A DNA stretch of 64,000 nucleotides from Chlorobium sp. (GTDB lineage: Bacteria > Bacteroidota > Chlorobiia > Chlorobiales > Chlorobiaceae): the NCBI RefSeq assembly GCF_021740465.1, contig NZ_JAIOZR010000010.1:1-64000 (forward strand), given 5' to 3'. Both the position numbers and the translations under genes were made by a program. The notes under the pieces were generated by a model that worked only from the letters and a program-made list of their open reading frames with translations, was not told where the DNA came from and made no database searches. This document shows, piece after piece, positions 34,566 to 46,959 of this stretch (positions are counted from its first letter, which is position 1; each line of letters begins with the position of its first letter).

Positions 34566-36176
34566 TTATCCGCCAAGCGACTCTTTCGCCTGCCTGAAGA
34601 CATCCGCCGTAACCGTGCTTTCGCCCTGATCGCGGGCAAAGTTTTCGGTATTTTTTCTCACCTTTTTGCGCACGAAGAACGGAACCTTTTTCAGCATGTT
34701 CTCGGCCTCGTCGGTCCAGCTCATACCGTCGGCATCCATTGCGGAATGTGCCGGAGACGATGGAACGGGACTTCCGGGAGCGCCACTGTTGTCGTGCCCG
34801 TTCGAAGCGTGCGGCGCACCTTCGGACGCTGAAGCTTCATCCTCATATTCAAGACCGGCATCGCCGAAGAAGTCGATAAGATGTTTTTCGAGACCGAGTT
34901 TGCATGAAAGGTAAACCCTGTCGGCAATAACATCGGCCCCGTCAAACCCGAAAAAGGGGTAGTACCCGAGCAGATGGTTTTCGATATGGGTAGGAGGACA
35001 GATCACCATGCAGGGCACATCGAGCTTGCGGCAACTGTGGCGTTCCATCTGGGTACCGCAGACGAGATCCGGCATTTCATCTTCGATGACTTTCGAAACG
35101 TCCTGAAACTTGTCGGTAACCATAAGCTCGCCGGGGAGGTATCCTTCAAGCTCCTTGCGTACCGCATCCGCATGGCGGTGCATGTAGGTTCCGGCTCCGA
35201 TGATCTGCATGCCGAGTTCGTCGCGCAGAAACTTCACGATGCTGACCGTATGGGTTGCGTCGCCGAATACAAAGGCACGTTTGTTGCTGAAACTCTCCAT
35301 ATCTGCGGTTCTGGCAAACCAGGGCACGCCGCTTGGCGCGCTCATGCCGTCAAGCGAAAAAGCGTTGAGTTTCGGCATGCTGACAGGAGGAACCCCCCGT
35401 TCAGCGCCTACGGCGTTGATTTTTTCAATGACAGATGCAAGCCATGCCAGAGTGGGTTCCACGCCTATCGGAGCTTCAAAAATTGCCGGCATACCGAACG
35501 TTTCTCCGAGGTAGCTGGCAGCCGTTGCCCCGATCTCCCGATAGGGAGCGATATTGAGCCAGGCGGCTGGCAATTTCCGAAGATCCTCGATGCCTGCACC
35601 CCAGGGTGCGACGACATTGACGGAAACACCGAGTGTCTGAAGCATGCGCCGGAGGCTTGTAAGGTTGGCGCGAAGATGAAAACCCAGCGAAGTAAACCCG
35701 AGAAGGTTGACCGAAGGACGGGACGTTTTTTCCTGTGCGACGGCAAACCGTTTCACCAGTTCGACGAGAAGACCGTCGGCGGCCTCGTTTTCGGACACTC
35801 TGAAGGGATTGAGTGCATAGACCAGGAGCTTCTCTTCCGGAACGCCGGAATGGGCGGCAAGCTGATGAAGGTCCTCCTGAAGAAGCGCCGTGCTGCAGCT
35901 CGGGGCGATAACCGTAAGATCAGGACTGTAGTGATGGGCCACCTGCTGCAGGGTTCCGGGAAGTCTCGATACGCCCTGCGCAAGATCTCTTCCCCGAACC
36001 ACGCTGATCGAGAGGCCGGGAAAATCGGGAGTTCGTTCAAGCATGCTGTAGGTCGCAGTAATGTAATCGTCGCCCTGAGGAGCATGATAAACGGTATGAA
36101 CCCCTTTCATGCTGTTGGTGATTCGGCTGATACCATGAAGGGCGGTGCCCTCATAGAGCCAGAAAGCTAAGCGCAT
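34566..36176 (-). CDS. bchB: Protochlorophyllide reductase subunit BchB
   Basis: The NifK-like catalytic subunit, 536 residues. Asp36 in APQGDDY matches the unusual Asp ligand of the NB [4Fe-4S] cluster known from BchB crystal structures. The C-terminal domain (about 480-536) with [20 protein letters not shown] is the PCP-reductase C-terminal domain. Between about 445 and 480 a Gly/Ser/Pro/His-rich linker is present, not expected to be conserved. It works with BchN and BchL to reduce ring D of protochlorophyllide. Confidence 0.97.
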   Translation of the reverse strand: MRLAFWLYEGTALHGISRITNSMKGVHTVYHAPQGDDYITATYSMLERTPDFPGLSISVVRGRDLAQGVSRLPGTLQQVAHHYSPDLTVIAPSCSTALLQEDLHQLAAHSGVPEEKLLVYALNPFRVSENEAADGLLVELVKRFAVAQEKTSRPSVNLLGFTSLGFHLRANLTSLRRMLQTLGVSVNVVAPWGAGIEDLRKLPAAWLNIAPYREIGATAASYLGETFGMPAIFEAPIGVEPTLAWLASVIEKINAVGAERGVPPVSMPKLNAFSLDGMSAPSGVPWFARTADMESFSNKRAFVFGDATHTVSIVKFLRDELGMQIIGAGTYMHRHADAVRKELEGYLPGELMVTDKFQDVSKVIEDEMPDLVCGTQMERHSCRKLDVPCMVICPPTHIENHLLGYYPFFGFDGADVIADRVYLSCKLGLEKHLIDFFGDAGLEYEDEASASEGAPHASNGHDNSGAPGSPVPSSPAHSAMDADGMSWTDEAENMLKKVPFFVRKKVRKNTENFARDQGESTVTADVFRQAKESLGG

Positions 36177-36215
36177 ACTCTAATGACGTTTGTTATTGCA
36201 TTTCTTTACGGAGAA

Positions 36216-37478
36216 TTATTCAGCGCTCGGCATGACCCCTTCAAGCCATACCTCCTTGTCGAACGCCGGCAGTTTGCTGCGGCGCTGGAGAGGTGAAACA
36301 AAAAGGTTGGCCAGAGATATTACTCCCGACCAGCTGTGAATGGGCATAAGCATGAACTCCATGCTCCACTTGACGACAAAGCCGTGACCGGCAAACGGAT
36401 TGGCCGTCATCAGGGAGGTAACGATCAGATCGGGCTGTATGCGCTCGACATCCTCAAGCTGGCGGTGAAAATTGGGCTGCTCGACGACGCGCACGCCGGC
36501 AAGAGCCTCGAGTTCACGTCCGAGAAATTTCTTGTTGATATAGGCACTGCTGCACTCAACCACATCGGCTCCGGCACTTTTCAGAAAGCGTGCAAGCGGC
36601 AGTTCCATCATGGTATCGGCGGTCAGAAAAACTTTTTTGGCGCGAAGAAGCTCCGTCTGTTTGCTGATCTTCTCCCATGCGGCTTTTTCGCGGTCGCGAA
36701 GATCGACGGAAATACCGAATTCCTTTGCGAGATCTTCCCAGAAAACCCTGGTGCCGTCAGGACCAAAAGGAAAAAGGGAGTGGAGTGTGCGGGCTCCCCG
36801 TTCACGCTCCAGCTTGACTGCAACCCTTGAAAGATAGGGCTGGATCGGAGCAAGCACGGTATCGGGGCCGATTGCAGGCATCCTGTCGAAACGGGATTCA
36901 GGAAGGAACCCTCCTACCGGTATACCGAGAGCTTCCGCCTCCGCCCTGAGATCGTCGGCCGTGGAGTCGTTCACCGAACCGAGGAAAACCACATTTTTAC
37001 TACCGGCAGGAGCTTCGGGGCAGAAGGGTACCAGTGCATGCAGCACCGAGTCCTCTGCCTGCGTGAAATTGTAGACCAGACCGCTGGCCGGCACGAAAAG
37101 CACCGGGACGTCCGGAGTGCTGAGATGGTGGGCAAGACCCTTGAAATCGACCTTCATGACCTCGGGAGTACACGAGGAAAGAAGAAAGATAACCGACGGA
37201 TTGTGGTCGGCCTTGATTTCACTGATAATCTCTTCGAGAGTCGGCTCCTGCTTTGCGAGATCACCCTCCTCGATCAGGGCGATGCCGAAACGGGGTTTTG
37301 CAAAAATCATCATGCCGAGCGCGTTCTGCAGAAAATGCGCACAGGTATGGGTGCCGAGAATCAGAAAAAAACTGTCCTTGATTTTCTGATACATCCATCC
37401 GACACAGGCAAGGCCGCAGAAACTGTGCGTAACGTTATCTTCCTTGATTATCGGAAATTCGCCGGGAACCTGCATCAT
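36216..37478 (-). CDS. bchN: Protochlorophyllide reductase subunit BchN
   Basis: The NifD-like subunit, 420 residues. Candidate cluster cysteines are in [11 protein letters not shown] and GTHTCAHF, and another lies in LLSSCTPEV; BchN provides three Cys to the NB cluster. An AGGAGG lies nine bases before the ATG. The upstream gap of 128 bases may hold the operon promoter, although the preceding genes on the same strand are close. Confidence 0.97.
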   Translation of the reverse strand: MMQVPGEFPIIKEDNVTHSFCGLACVGWMYQKIKDSFFLILGTHTCAHFLQNALGMMIFAKPRFGIALIEEGDLAKQEPTLEEIISEIKADHNPSVIFLLSSCTPEVMKVDFKGLAHHLSTPDVPVLFVPASGLVYNFTQAEDSVLHALVPFCPEAPAGSKNVVFLGSVNDSTADDLRAEAEALGIPVGGFLPESRFDRMPAIGPDTVLAPIQPYLSRVAVKLERERGARTLHSLFPFGPDGTRVFWEDLAKEFGISVDLRDREKAAWEKISKQTELLRAKKVFLTADTMMELPLARFLKSAGADVVECSSAYINKKFLGRELEALAGVRVVEQPNFHRQLEDVERIQPDLIVTSLMTANPFAGHGFVVKWSMEFMLMPIHSWSGVISLANLFVSPLQRRSKLPAFDKEVWLEGVMPSAE

Positions 37479-37606
37479 GAAGTTTTTCCTCCTGAAATCG
37501 TTACCGACCGCTCCCGCTTCCTCTGGGGAACGACGCTGAAACTGCGCCTGATACGGTCAAACTTTTAGAAACTGAAGATAAAATATTTTTCGTTAATCCT
37601 GTACTC

Positions 37607-37912
37607 TCAGGGCACGGCTATTTTCGCCTGAACCGAGGCGATTTTATCGCCGAGATGTACCTCCCTGTCGCGTCGGTCGTCGATTTTCATGACCGTATAG
37701 ACCCGCTGGACTCCCGTCCCGAATGCCTGCTCATGCAGGCGTTCGGCAAGCGCAAAAAGTTCGGATGCTGGCCCTTCTACCGTGGTACCCATGTCGTGCA
37801 GCCGATAGCTGCAACCGCCGCCAGCAAGCAGTTCGTGCAGTCCGGCGACGAATGAGCTGAAACCGGAACACCTTCCGTCGAGAGGAATTACGGTAATGTC
37901 AAGAAGTGCCAT
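37607..37912 (-). CDS. UPF0045/MTH1187-type thiamine-binding protein
   Basis: A 101-residue protein of the UPF0045 family. It shows ITVIPLDG at the N-terminus, the central HDMGTTVEGP, and DDRRDREVHLGDKIASV at the C-terminus. Some family members bind thiamine or hydroxymethylpyrimidine. It starts 18 bases after purA and is upstream of bchN. Purine synthesis and thiamine synthesis share an intermediate (AIR), so a link with purA is possible. Confidence 0.8.
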   Translation of the reverse strand: MALLDITVIPLDGRCSGFSSFVAGLHELLAGGGCSYRLHDMGTTVEGPASELFALAERLHEQAFGTGVQRVYTVMKIDDRRDREVHLGDKIASVQAKIAVP

Positions 37913-37930
37913 AACGGTAACTGGAAACCC

Positions 37931-39825
<1,895 letters not shown>

Positions 39826-39975
39826 TCAATGATTGGACAAAACGGTCAGGCATAGCATTTGCCTGGCCTGAAAAGCTGCAGGAAAAAGGAAGCTAAAAAA
39901 CCTTGCGTTAAAAACCCAAATGTTTAACTTTCGTGAGGTTTTCCGAAGACACCAGCATATCACTTAAGGGGCACC

Positions 39976-41424
39976 ATGGCATTACAGATCTACAACTCTC
40001 TTTCCCGGGAAAAGGAAACATTCGTACCGGTTCATCCCGGAGTGGTCGGCATGTATGTCTGCGGCCCAACCGTTTACGGGCATGCCCATCTCGGTCATGC
40101 AAAAAGCTATGTTTCGTTCGATGTCGTTGCCCGCTGGCTTCGCCACAGCGGATACCGGGTACGGTATGTGCAGAACATTACCGACGTCGGCCACCTCACC
40201 GATGATGCCGACCAGGGAGAGGACAAGATCGCACGCCAGGCCCTGCTCGAGAAAACCGACCCGATGGAGATAGCGCAGTACTATACCCGCAGCTTTTATG
40301 ACGATATGGACCGCCTGGGGGTGGAGCGCCCCAATATAGCACCAACCGCTACGGGACATATTCCGGAACAGATTGCCCTGATCGAACGACTGGTCGAATC
40401 CGGACATGCCTACGTGGTTGACGGCAATGTCTATTTCTCGGTTCAATCTTTTCCCGGATATGGCCGGCTTTCCGGCAGAACCGATCAGGAAGCCCTGCAG
40501 TCGGGCACGAGGGTAGAGGTAAGAAGCGAAAAACGCCACCCCTCCGATTTTGCCCTCTGGAAAAAAGCAGGCGATGAGCATCTCATGAAATGGCAGTCGC
40601 CCTGGGGAACGGGTTTTCCCGGCTGGCATGTGGAATGTTCGGCCATGTCGATGAAATACCTTGGGCAGACCGTCGATATCCATGGCGGAGGCATGGAAAA
40701 CAAGTTTCCCCACCACGACTGTGAAATCGCCCAGTCGGAAGCCGCTACCGGCAAGCCTTATGTCCGTTACTGGATGCACAACAACATGGTGACCGTGGGC
40801 GGCATCAAAATGGGCAAGTCCCTGAAAAACTCGGTCAATCTCAAGGATCTGTTCCGCGATACTCCACCGATGGTTATCCGCTTTTTCATCCTGCAGTCGC
40901 ACTACCGTTCGCCTCTTGATTACTCCGGGACAGCTATCAGGGCATCCTCTTCGGGACTCGAAAAGCTGCAGGATACCCGCAAAAGGCTGTTCGAAACCGC
41001 ACCGGGAAGCGGCAACTGCGATATCGCGGCGTTCTCCGGAAGATTTAGCGAAGCCATGGACGATGATTTCAATACACCGCTGGCGATTTCAGTGCTCTTT
41101 GATTTTTCGAAAACCATCAACGCCGCCCTCGATAAACCGGAGGGACTTTCTGCATCGGTGATAGCCGATGCGACGGCATTTCTGGAGACCTTTGCGGGAA
41201 CGGTTCTGGGTATCATGAATTCCGGAGGAGAAAAAAGCGCCCCGGCTTCGGAACAGAGCCGACTGGTACTGGAAAAAACGGTTGCCATTCTGCTCGACAT
41301 ACGGCTCGAAGCCAGAAAAAACAAGGATTTCACCCTGAGTGACCGTATAAGGGACCGTCTGCTTGAAGCCGGTATCGAGGTGAAGGATACCAAAGAAGGC
41401 TCCAGCTGGTCGCTTACACCCTGA
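39976..41424 (+). CDS. cysS: Cysteinyl-tRNA synthetase CysS
   Basis: It charges tRNA-Cys. The 482-residue class I synthetase has the HIGH signature as HLGH in VYGHAHLGHAKS. The KMSKS loop is KMGKSLKN. Zinc ligands are seen at VCGPT, ECSAM and HHDCE. AAGGGG lies four bases before the start codon. It converges with the ManC-like gene downstream. Confidence 0.97.
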   Translation: MALQIYNSLSREKETFVPVHPGVVGMYVCGPTVYGHAHLGHAKSYVSFDVVARWLRHSGYRVRYVQNITDVGHLTDDADQGEDKIARQALLEKTDPMEIAQYYTRSFYDDMDRLGVERPNIAPTATGHIPEQIALIERLVESGHAYVVDGNVYFSVQSFPGYGRLSGRTDQEALQSGTRVEVRSEKRHPSDFALWKKAGDEHLMKWQSPWGTGFPGWHVECSAMSMKYLGQTVDIHGGGMENKFPHHDCEIAQSEAATGKPYVRYWMHNNMVTVGGIKMGKSLKNSVNLKDLFRDTPPMVIRFFILQSHYRSPLDYSGTAIRASSSGLEKLQDTRKRLFETAPGSGNCDIAAFSGRFSEAMDDDFNTPLAISVLFDFSKTINAALDKPEGLSASVIADATAFLETFAGTVLGIMNSGGEKSAPASEQSRLVLEKTVAILLDIRLEARKNKDFTLSDRIRDRLLEAGIEVKDTKEGSSWSLTP

Positions 41425-41440
41425 GGGCTCACCAACTTCC

Positions 41441-42559
41441 CTACAGGTATTCCTCTCCATTCTCCCGCCTCAACTGGTCGACAGCCGCGGGAACCTTGTG
41501 CGACTCCCCTTTACCGCAGATCAGGAGAGCATCGCCGGTATCGACGACGATAAGGTCGTTGACCCCTATCAGGCAGACCGCTTTTCCCTGCGGTGTCCTG
41601 AGATACACTCCGGAGCTCTCCTCGCGCACCACGTCGAGCTCACAGGCATCCCGGAGGCTCTCGATGCCCGAAGCTACCTTTACAACCTCGTCCCAGTTGA
41701 CGAGATCCGTCCAGCCGAAATCGCCGGCAAGCATATAAACCGGATCGGCTTTTTCCATAATCCCGTAATCGATCGATATGGGATGGACCCAGCTGTAGAC
41801 ATCCTCGATAACCGCATCCTCGGCCCCGGTACCGAGAACCCCGTAGATGGCAACCAGGTCCCTGTAGAGCTCAGGCATGGAACGCTGGAACTCCCGACAG
41901 ATCGCATCGATATGCCAGATGAAAACCCCGCTGTTCCAGTAAAAGTCCCTGCTTTCAAGAAACTGTACGGCTGTGGCATAATCTGGCTTTTCCGCAAAGG
42001 TTTTCACACGGAAAAGGCTGAAACCGGAACTTCCCTCAGCACAATCCGCTCCCTCAAGGAGCTCCGCTGACTGAATATAGCCGTAATCGGTTTCCGGACA
42101 GACCGGCACGACCCCTATGGTTACAAGTCCCGTTTTCTTGGCGGCCACCTTGATACCTGCCTGTAAAAGACGAGAAAAGGCCCCGATATCCTGCACATGA
42201 TGGTCCAGAGGAAGCACCACGCTTATAGCGTCAGGATCCCTCTTTTTGATATGTGCCGTTGCCAGAGCGATACAGAGAGCCGTATTTCGGGCGGCTGGTT
42301 CTGCAATGATATTTTCCGGGCTGATTTCAAGACCGGAGGCCACCAGACACTCCCTGCCCTCCCTGCTGGTAATCACCAGAGTACGCTCCGGGGAGACCAC
42401 CCCGGCTATACTCCTGAGGGTCCGGGCAATCATGCTACCCTCATGAAACAGGTCGAGACACGCTACAGGCGTTTTTCGCCTGACGACCGGCCAGAGAGCC
42501 TTGGCCGGCCCTCCGGCCATGATAACAGCGTAAACGGAGCAGTTCGCTATAGTGTTCAT
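41441..42559 (-). CDS. Mannose-1-phosphate guanylyltransferase-like protein with degenerate signature
   Basis: A 372-residue nucleotidyltransferase of the ManC type. Conserved parts are FAEKPDYATAVQFLES, YWNSGVFIW, SIDYGIMEKA and FGWTDLVNW. The N-terminal pyrophosphorylase signature, normally GGxGTRLWPxSR...PKQ, reads GGPAKALWPVVRRKTPVA. Thus the Gly-Thr-Arg is replaced by Ala-Lys-Ala and the PKQ by PVA. It may be an enzyme with changed activity or a regulatory homologue. It is transcribed divergently from rsmG and converges with cysS. Confidence 0.78.
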   Translation of the reverse strand: MNTIANCSVYAVIMAGGPAKALWPVVRRKTPVACLDLFHEGSMIARTLRSIAGVVSPERTLVITSREGRECLVASGLEISPENIIAEPAARNTALCIALATAHIKKRDPDAISVVLPLDHHVQDIGAFSRLLQAGIKVAAKKTGLVTIGVVPVCPETDYGYIQSAELLEGADCAEGSSGFSLFRVKTFAEKPDYATAVQFLESRDFYWNSGVFIWHIDAICREFQRSMPELYRDLVAIYGVLGTGAEDAVIEDVYSWVHPISIDYGIMEKADPVYMLAGDFGWTDLVNWDEVVKVASGIESLRDACELDVVREESSGVYLRTPQGKAVCLIGVNDLIVVDTGDALLICGKGESHKVPAAVDQLRRENGEEYL

Positions 42560-42703
42560 GGATGTACGGCTCAGGTATCAGAGGAATCTTTTGTTTTCTT
42601 TACCGATAACGCCCACCGGCATGCTCATCGTTCATCCGTCCGGCTGAAATGGATAGAGAACAACGGGTATTTGTCATTGAGCTTAAAAAGTCTTTTTTTC
42701 CAG

Positions 42704-42719
42704 TTACCAATAATGGTAA
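42704..42719. promoter_or_regulatory. Small palindrome in the divergent rsmG promoter region
   Basis: TTACC and GGTAA are exact inverted arms around AATAAT. They end 17 bases before the rsmG start in the 176-base region shared with the ManC-like gene. The arms are short and could occur by chance. Confidence 0.3.
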
Positions 42720-42735
42720 TCAATAATCCGTTACT

Positions 42736-43422
42736 ATGAAACGACACACAGAGGAGCTCGAAGCGCTGAAAAAACTCTGCCTGCAAGAGAACATGGAGTT
42801 GACCCCCCTGCAGTATGAACTGCTTGCTGGTTATGCTGTGCTTCTCGAGCAGTGGAATAAAAAAATCAATCTCATCAGCCGGAAGGAGGATGCCCCTGTT
42901 GTCGTCAAGCATATTTTTCACTCACTTCTTATGGGGCTCTTTCACCCTTTCGGTGCGGGTGAAAAGGTTCTCGATCTGGGTACAGGCGGTGGATTACCTG
43001 GAATTCCCCTGGCCATAGCGTGGCCTGAAACCCGCTTTCTGCTTGTTGATTCCACGGGGAAAAAAATAGCCGCCTGCCAGGCTATGCTCAAAGAGCTCGG
43101 TATCAGCAACGCCGTAGCCGTGCATTCGAGAGTGGAGGAGCTTAAAGGGCTCTCTTTCGATACGGTGCTGAGCCGTCAGGTTGCGCAACTGGAGCAGCTT
43201 TGCGCCTATGCCTGCCGTTTTCTCAAGCCCGAAGGGGTGCTGATATGTCTTAAAGGAGGAAACCTCGAGGAGGAAATCAGGACGGCGCTCGATAGCAGGC
43301 ATATCCATCATGGATTTCCGGCAAGTATCGAACATTTCCCGATAAGCGGATTCAGCCCGTTTTTTGCTGAAAAAGAGATAGTCATTGCCCGGAGGCAAAA
43401 TAACCTTCCAGGCAATGACTAA
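42736..43422 (+). CDS. rsmG: 16S rRNA m7G527 methyltransferase RsmG (GidB)
   Basis: A 228-residue SAM methyltransferase that modifies G527 of 16S rRNA. The N-terminal region includes LEQWNKKINLISRK. The SAM-binding loop is VLDLGTGGGLPGIPLAI near 75-91. The sequence VLSRQVAQLEQL near 150 belongs to the active-site region. It converges with rplQ at the end of the alpha operon. Confidence 0.95.
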   Translation: MKRHTEELEALKKLCLQENMELTPLQYELLAGYAVLLEQWNKKINLISRKEDAPVVVKHIFHSLLMGLFHPFGAGEKVLDLGTGGGLPGIPLAIAWPETRFLLVDSTGKKIAACQAMLKELGISNAVAVHSRVEELKGLSFDTVLSRQVAQLEQLCAYACRFLKPEGVLICLKGGNLEEEIRTALDSRHIHHGFPASIEHFPISGFSPFFAEKEIVIARRQNNLPGND

Positions 43423-43455
43423 TAACATTTCTATAAACGGAGACTGAGCTCCCGA

Positions 43456-43920
43456 TTACTCTCCGGCGGAACTCGATACTGCTGCTGCTTCGGTTTTTTT
43501 CGAACCTTTGACGCGCTTTGCACGATCCTGCTTGCCCGACTGCGGCTGCTTTGAAGGTGCTTCGGCATAATCAACCAGCTCGATAACCGCCATTTTGGCA
43601 GCATCGCCGAAACGTGGCGCAAGTTTTATGATTCGGGTATATCCTCCATTGCGCTCACCGATTTTGGAAACGATCTCCTCGAAAAGCATTTTTACGGCTT
43701 CCTTGTCACGGATGCTTTTAAAAATCTCGCGCTGGGCGTGAACGGTTCCCTTGCGGGCTTTCGTGATAATCTTTTCTATGACCTTTCTGGTCTCCTTGGC
43801 TTTCGCTTCCGTCGTTTCGATACGTTTGTAAACCAGCAGCTGGGTAGACAGATTGGCCAGGGTTGCCTTTCTATGAGCTGCGGTTCTTCCGAGTTTTCTT
43901 GCCGGCTTGACTTTACGCAT
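43456..43920 (-). CDS. rplQ: Ribosomal protein L17
   Basis: The 154-residue protein has the L17 core [21 protein letters not shown] and [18 protein letters not shown]. The C-terminal about 35 residues are a Lys/Ser/Ala/Gln-rich extension not found in the 120-residue versions. It is the last gene of the alpha operon and follows rpoA by 46 bases. Confidence 0.96.
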   Translation of the reverse strand: MRKVKPARKLGRTAAHRKATLANLSTQLLVYKRIETTEAKAKETRKVIEKIITKARKGTVHAQREIFKSIRDKEAVKMLFEEIVSKIGERNGGYTRIIKLAPRFGDAAKMAVIELVDYAEAPSKQPQSGKQDRAKRVKGSKKTEAAAVSSSAGE

Positions 43921-43966
43921 GACTGATTCCTGATCTCAAAAATTCAAAAATAATCCAGTTAATTAG

Positions 43967-44959
43967 TTACCCTTTCATCTGATACTTGGTAATGTCCATA
44001 CCAAACTTCAGATCGAACTTCTCGAGCTGCTCTTTCAGCTCCGTCAGGGATTTCTTGCCGAAGTTCTTGTAGTTCAGCAGTTCATCCTCCTTGCGCGACA
44101 CAAGGTCGCCAATGGTATCGATCTCAGCCAGACGAAGACAGTTGTGTGAACGTACCGAAAGATCGAGATCCTCGATTTTGGTGTTGAGCAGCTTGCGCAT
44201 GTTCTCGAACTCGTCGTCCTGCTGCTTGTATTCCTCTTCGGTGAACTCTTCTTCTGTCGGTGAGAAGTTGGCAAAAAAGGTGACATGCTCGTTGATGATC
44301 TTGCCGGCAAGACTGATAGAGTCATCCGGAGTGATCGAACCATCGGTTTCGACGTCGAGAATCATTTTCTCGTAATCGGTACGCTGACCGACGCGAGTAT
44401 TCTCTACCGTGAATTTCACATTCCTTATAGGGGTGAAAATGGCGTCAATGGCAATGAAACCAATCGGCATACCGTCTGGACGATTCTCTTCGGAGGGAAG
44501 ATAACCCCGCCCTCTACCGACGAAAACATCTATTTTCAGGGTCGCCCCCTCGTTGACGGTAGCAATATGAAGATCCTTGTTGAGTACCTCGAATTCACCC
44601 TCCTGGGCGACAATATCTCCGGCAGTAAACTCTCTGGGTCCTACAAGCACAAGCGATGTCTTGCAGTTTCTTTTGCAGCTTGAACGAAACCGTACTTTTT
44701 TAAGATTCAGCACGATCTCCGGGACATCTTCCCTGACACCATCTATTGTAGAGAATTCATGAAAAACACCATCTACCTTGAGACCCGTAATTGCAGTTCC
44801 GGGAAGCGAGGCAAGCAACACGCGGCGCATCACATTACCGAGCGTCACCCCGTATCCTCTCTCGAGAGGCTGCGCAATGAACCGTCCGTAATTGTCCGTA
44901 TGTGTAGCTTCGTCAACCTCTATCTTAGCAGGCATCTGCATCTGGTATATCATAGTCAT
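43967..44959 (-). CDS. rpoA: RNA polymerase alpha subunit RpoA
   Basis: A 330-residue subunit. The N-terminal assembly domain has [20 protein letters not shown]. The C-terminal domain that contacts promoters and activators shows the helices [16 protein letters not shown] and [15 protein letters not shown] linker rich in Glu lies near 225-250. AAGG lies six bases before the first ATG, which supports the start. Confidence 0.98.
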   Translation of the reverse strand: MTMIYQMQMPAKIEVDEATHTDNYGRFIAQPLERGYGVTLGNVMRRVLLASLPGTAITGLKVDGVFHEFSTIDGVREDVPEIVLNLKKVRFRSSCKRNCKTSLVLVGPREFTAGDIVAQEGEFEVLNKDLHIATVNEGATLKIDVFVGRGRGYLPSEENRPDGMPIGFIAIDAIFTPIRNVKFTVENTRVGQRTDYEKMILDVETDGSITPDDSISLAGKIINEHVTFFANFSPTEEEFTEEEYKQQDDEFENMRKLLNTKIEDLDLSVRSHNCLRLAEIDTIGDLVSRKEDELLNYKNFGKKSLTELKEQLEKFDLKFGMDITKYQMKG

Positions 44960-44982
44960 TTATACCTTGGGGTTCATTAAAA

Positions 44983-45594
44983 TCACTTGGAGTATAACTC
45001 AACAACAAGCTGCTCGTTAAATGGCTCCTGAATATCCTCACGCTCGGGAACACTCAGAAAAACGGCTTTCTGGTTTGCCTTGTCTACCTGTACCCACGAA
45101 GGAAAACGCGATTCCGGAGCTTTGCTGAGAGAATCGGTAACTGCACCCATATTGCGGCTTTTCTGACGGAACTCGATCAGGTCTCCAGGGGCTACCAGAT
45201 AGGAAGGAATATTGACTTTCTTTCCGTTGATGAGAAGATGGCCATGCGAAACCAGCTGACGTGCAGCAGCGCGTGAAGCTGCAAAACCGGAACGGTAGAC
45301 CACATTATCGAATCGTCTTTCAAGAAGCTTGACAAGGTTATCACCGGTAACACCCCTCTGGGATACAGCTTTCTTGTAGTAGTTTCTGAACTGCTTCTCA
45401 AGAATACCGTACAGGTATTTCATCTTCTGCTTTTCTCTGAGCTGCAGCGCATACTCCGAAACCTTTCCTTTTCTGGACTGTCCGTGCTGACCCGGCGCGA
45501 AAGGCCTTCTTTCAAGATATTTTTCAGCTTTCGGCGAAAGCGCAATACCTAACCTGCGGGATACTTTTGTTATTGAGCCTCTAAATCTTGCCAT
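44983..45594 (-). CDS. rpsD: Ribosomal protein S4
   Basis: A 203-residue primary 16S-binding protein. The S4 RNA-binding domain shows [20 protein letters not shown] and [17 protein letters not shown]. The N-terminus lacks the four-Cys zinc site of some S4 forms. It is between rpsK and rpoA, as in typical alpha operons, where S4 can act as translational repressor. Confidence 0.97.
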   Translation of the reverse strand: MARFRGSITKVSRRLGIALSPKAEKYLERRPFAPGQHGQSRKGKVSEYALQLREKQKMKYLYGILEKQFRNYYKKAVSQRGVTGDNLVKLLERRFDNVVYRSGFAASRAAARQLVSHGHLLINGKKVNIPSYLVAPGDLIEFRQKSRNMGAVTDSLSKAPESRFPSWVQVDKANQKAVFLSVPEREDIQEPFNEQLVVELYSK

Positions 45595-45631
45595 ATCAAT
45601 TGCTTCATTGAAATTCTATAAATAAATAAAA

Positions 45632-46015
45632 TCAGACCCTTCTGCGTTTGGGAGGTCTGCAGCCGTTGTGAGGCAACGGGGTGATATCCTTGATGGAACG
45701 GACTTCGAGGCCGGCTCCCTGCAGGGCCCTGATTGCAGCGTCTCTTCCGGCACCTGGCCCCTTGATGAATACCTGGACATTTCTCATGCCGAGATCGAAC
45801 GCCTCTTTTGCAGCGGCTTCCGAGGTCACCTGGGATGCGTAGGGGGTGTTCTTTTTGGAACCCCTGAAACCATTCTTGCCTGCGCTTGACCAGGAGACCG
45901 TATTGCCCAGCACGTCGGTAATCGTCACCATGATATTGTTGAACGATGCCTTGATATGGACGACGCCTTCCGGGGTAACCTTTACTTTTTTCTTTTTCCT
46001 GCTTACTGTTGCCAT
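45632..46015 (-). CDS. rpsK: Ribosomal protein S11
   Basis: A 127-residue protein ending with the hallmark [18 protein letters not shown]-type tail. Residues [16 protein letters not shown] are conserved. It lies in the small-subunit platform region. It is 43 bases downstream of rpsM. Confidence 0.97.
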   Translation of the reverse strand: MATVSRKKKKVKVTPEGVVHIKASFNNIMVTITDVLGNTVSWSSAGKNGFRGSKKNTPYASQVTSEAAAKEAFDLGMRNVQVFIKGPGAGRDAAIRALQGAGLEVRSIKDITPLPHNGCRPPKRRRV

Positions 46016-46058
46016 GAGCTTACACTCTTATAGTATCAATGTTGATGTATTGCTGCTA

Positions 46059-46436
46059 CTACTTCTTCGTCGCCTTCTTCTTGCCTGCGACAGTCTTGCG
46101 CTTGCCTTTTCTGGTCCTTGCATTGGTCTGCGTCCGCTGTCCGCGAACGGGAAGCGATCTCCGGTGGCGAAGCCCCCTGTAGCAGCCGATATCCATCAAC
46201 CGCTTGATAGCAAGCTGCTGCTCGCCTCGGGCCTGACCCTCAACCTTGTAATCCTCGGCAATAATCTCTCTTATTGCATGCGCCTCTTCGTCGTTCAGCT
46301 CGGAAATCTTCCTTTCGGGAGCAATACCCGCCCTCTGCAGAATATTTTCGGCAGAAGTTCTTCCGATACCATAAACATGCGTTAAAGCAATGACCGCGTG
46401 TTTGTTCAGCGGCAAATTTACCCCAGCTATCCTCAT
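46059..46436 (-). CDS. rpsM: Ribosomal protein S13
   Basis: A 125-residue protein of the 30S head. It contains [21 protein letters not shown] at the N-terminus and [20 protein letters not shown] near the C-terminus. The Lys-rich tail ends in KKATKK. It starts 35 bases after rpmJ. Confidence 0.97.
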   Translation of the reverse strand: MRIAGVNLPLNKHAVIALTHVYGIGRTSAENILQRAGIAPERKISELNDEEAHAIREIIAEDYKVEGQARGEQQLAIKRLMDIGCYRGLRHRRSLPVRGQRTQTNARTRKGKRKTVAGKKKATKK

Positions 46437-46471
46437 ATGCTCTTTGTAGTTCTATTGATTATTTCTGAAGA

Positions 46472-46588
46472 TCAACCCTGGCGCTGCTTGTGGCTCGGAT
46501 TAACTTTGCAGATCACGAAACGCTTTCCTTTACGTTTGATGATACGGCAGTGCTCACAACGCTTTTTGATGGAAGAATATATTTTCAT
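46472..46588 (-). CDS. rpmJ: Ribosomal protein L36
   Basis: A 38-residue protein read directly from the minus strand, with ATG at 46588 and TGA at 46472. It has [34 protein letters not shown] in two pieces. The zinc-binding set is Cys11, Cys14, Cys27 and His33, so this is the zinc form. It is located between infA and rpsM, as usual. Confidence 0.95.
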   Translation of the reverse strand: MKIYSSIKKRCEHCRIIKRKGKRFVICKVNPSHKQRQG

Positions 46589-46701
46589 ATTTGACCCCGC
46601 ATGCAATAATTAACTCGTCTGTCTATCGAAAAATCTGAAAGGCTTGTAATGTAAAAAAAATAGTCCAAACTATCAACAGATGAGTGTTGATTTTTCATCA
46701 C

Positions 46702-46920
46702 TTATTTGTACCGGTAGGTAATGCGGCCTTTGCTGATGTCGTAGGGAGATATCTGTACTTTGACCTTGTCGCCCGGAAGGATCCTGATGTAGTGCATCCT
46801 TATCTTTCCCGATACATGCGCAAGCACCTCAAGCCCGTTTTCAAGCTTTACCTTGAACTGGGCATTGGGGAGCGCATCCACGATCACGCCTTCAATCTCG
46901 ATTGCTTCTTCTTTGGCCAA
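46702..46920 (-). CDS. infA: Translation initiation factor IF-1
   Basis: A 72-residue OB-fold protein. It includes [20 protein letters not shown] and the C-terminal [20 protein letters not shown]. It is the typical length of a bacterial IF-1. It follows map and precedes rpmJ with a 113-base gap. Confidence 0.97.
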   Translation of the reverse strand: MAKEEAIEIEGVIVDALPNAQFKVKLENGLEVLAHVSGKIRMHYIRILPGDKVKVQISPYDISKGRITYRYK

Positions 46921-46959
46921 CAGTATACTCCTTTGAATTCAATGATTGTTCGAGAGCCG

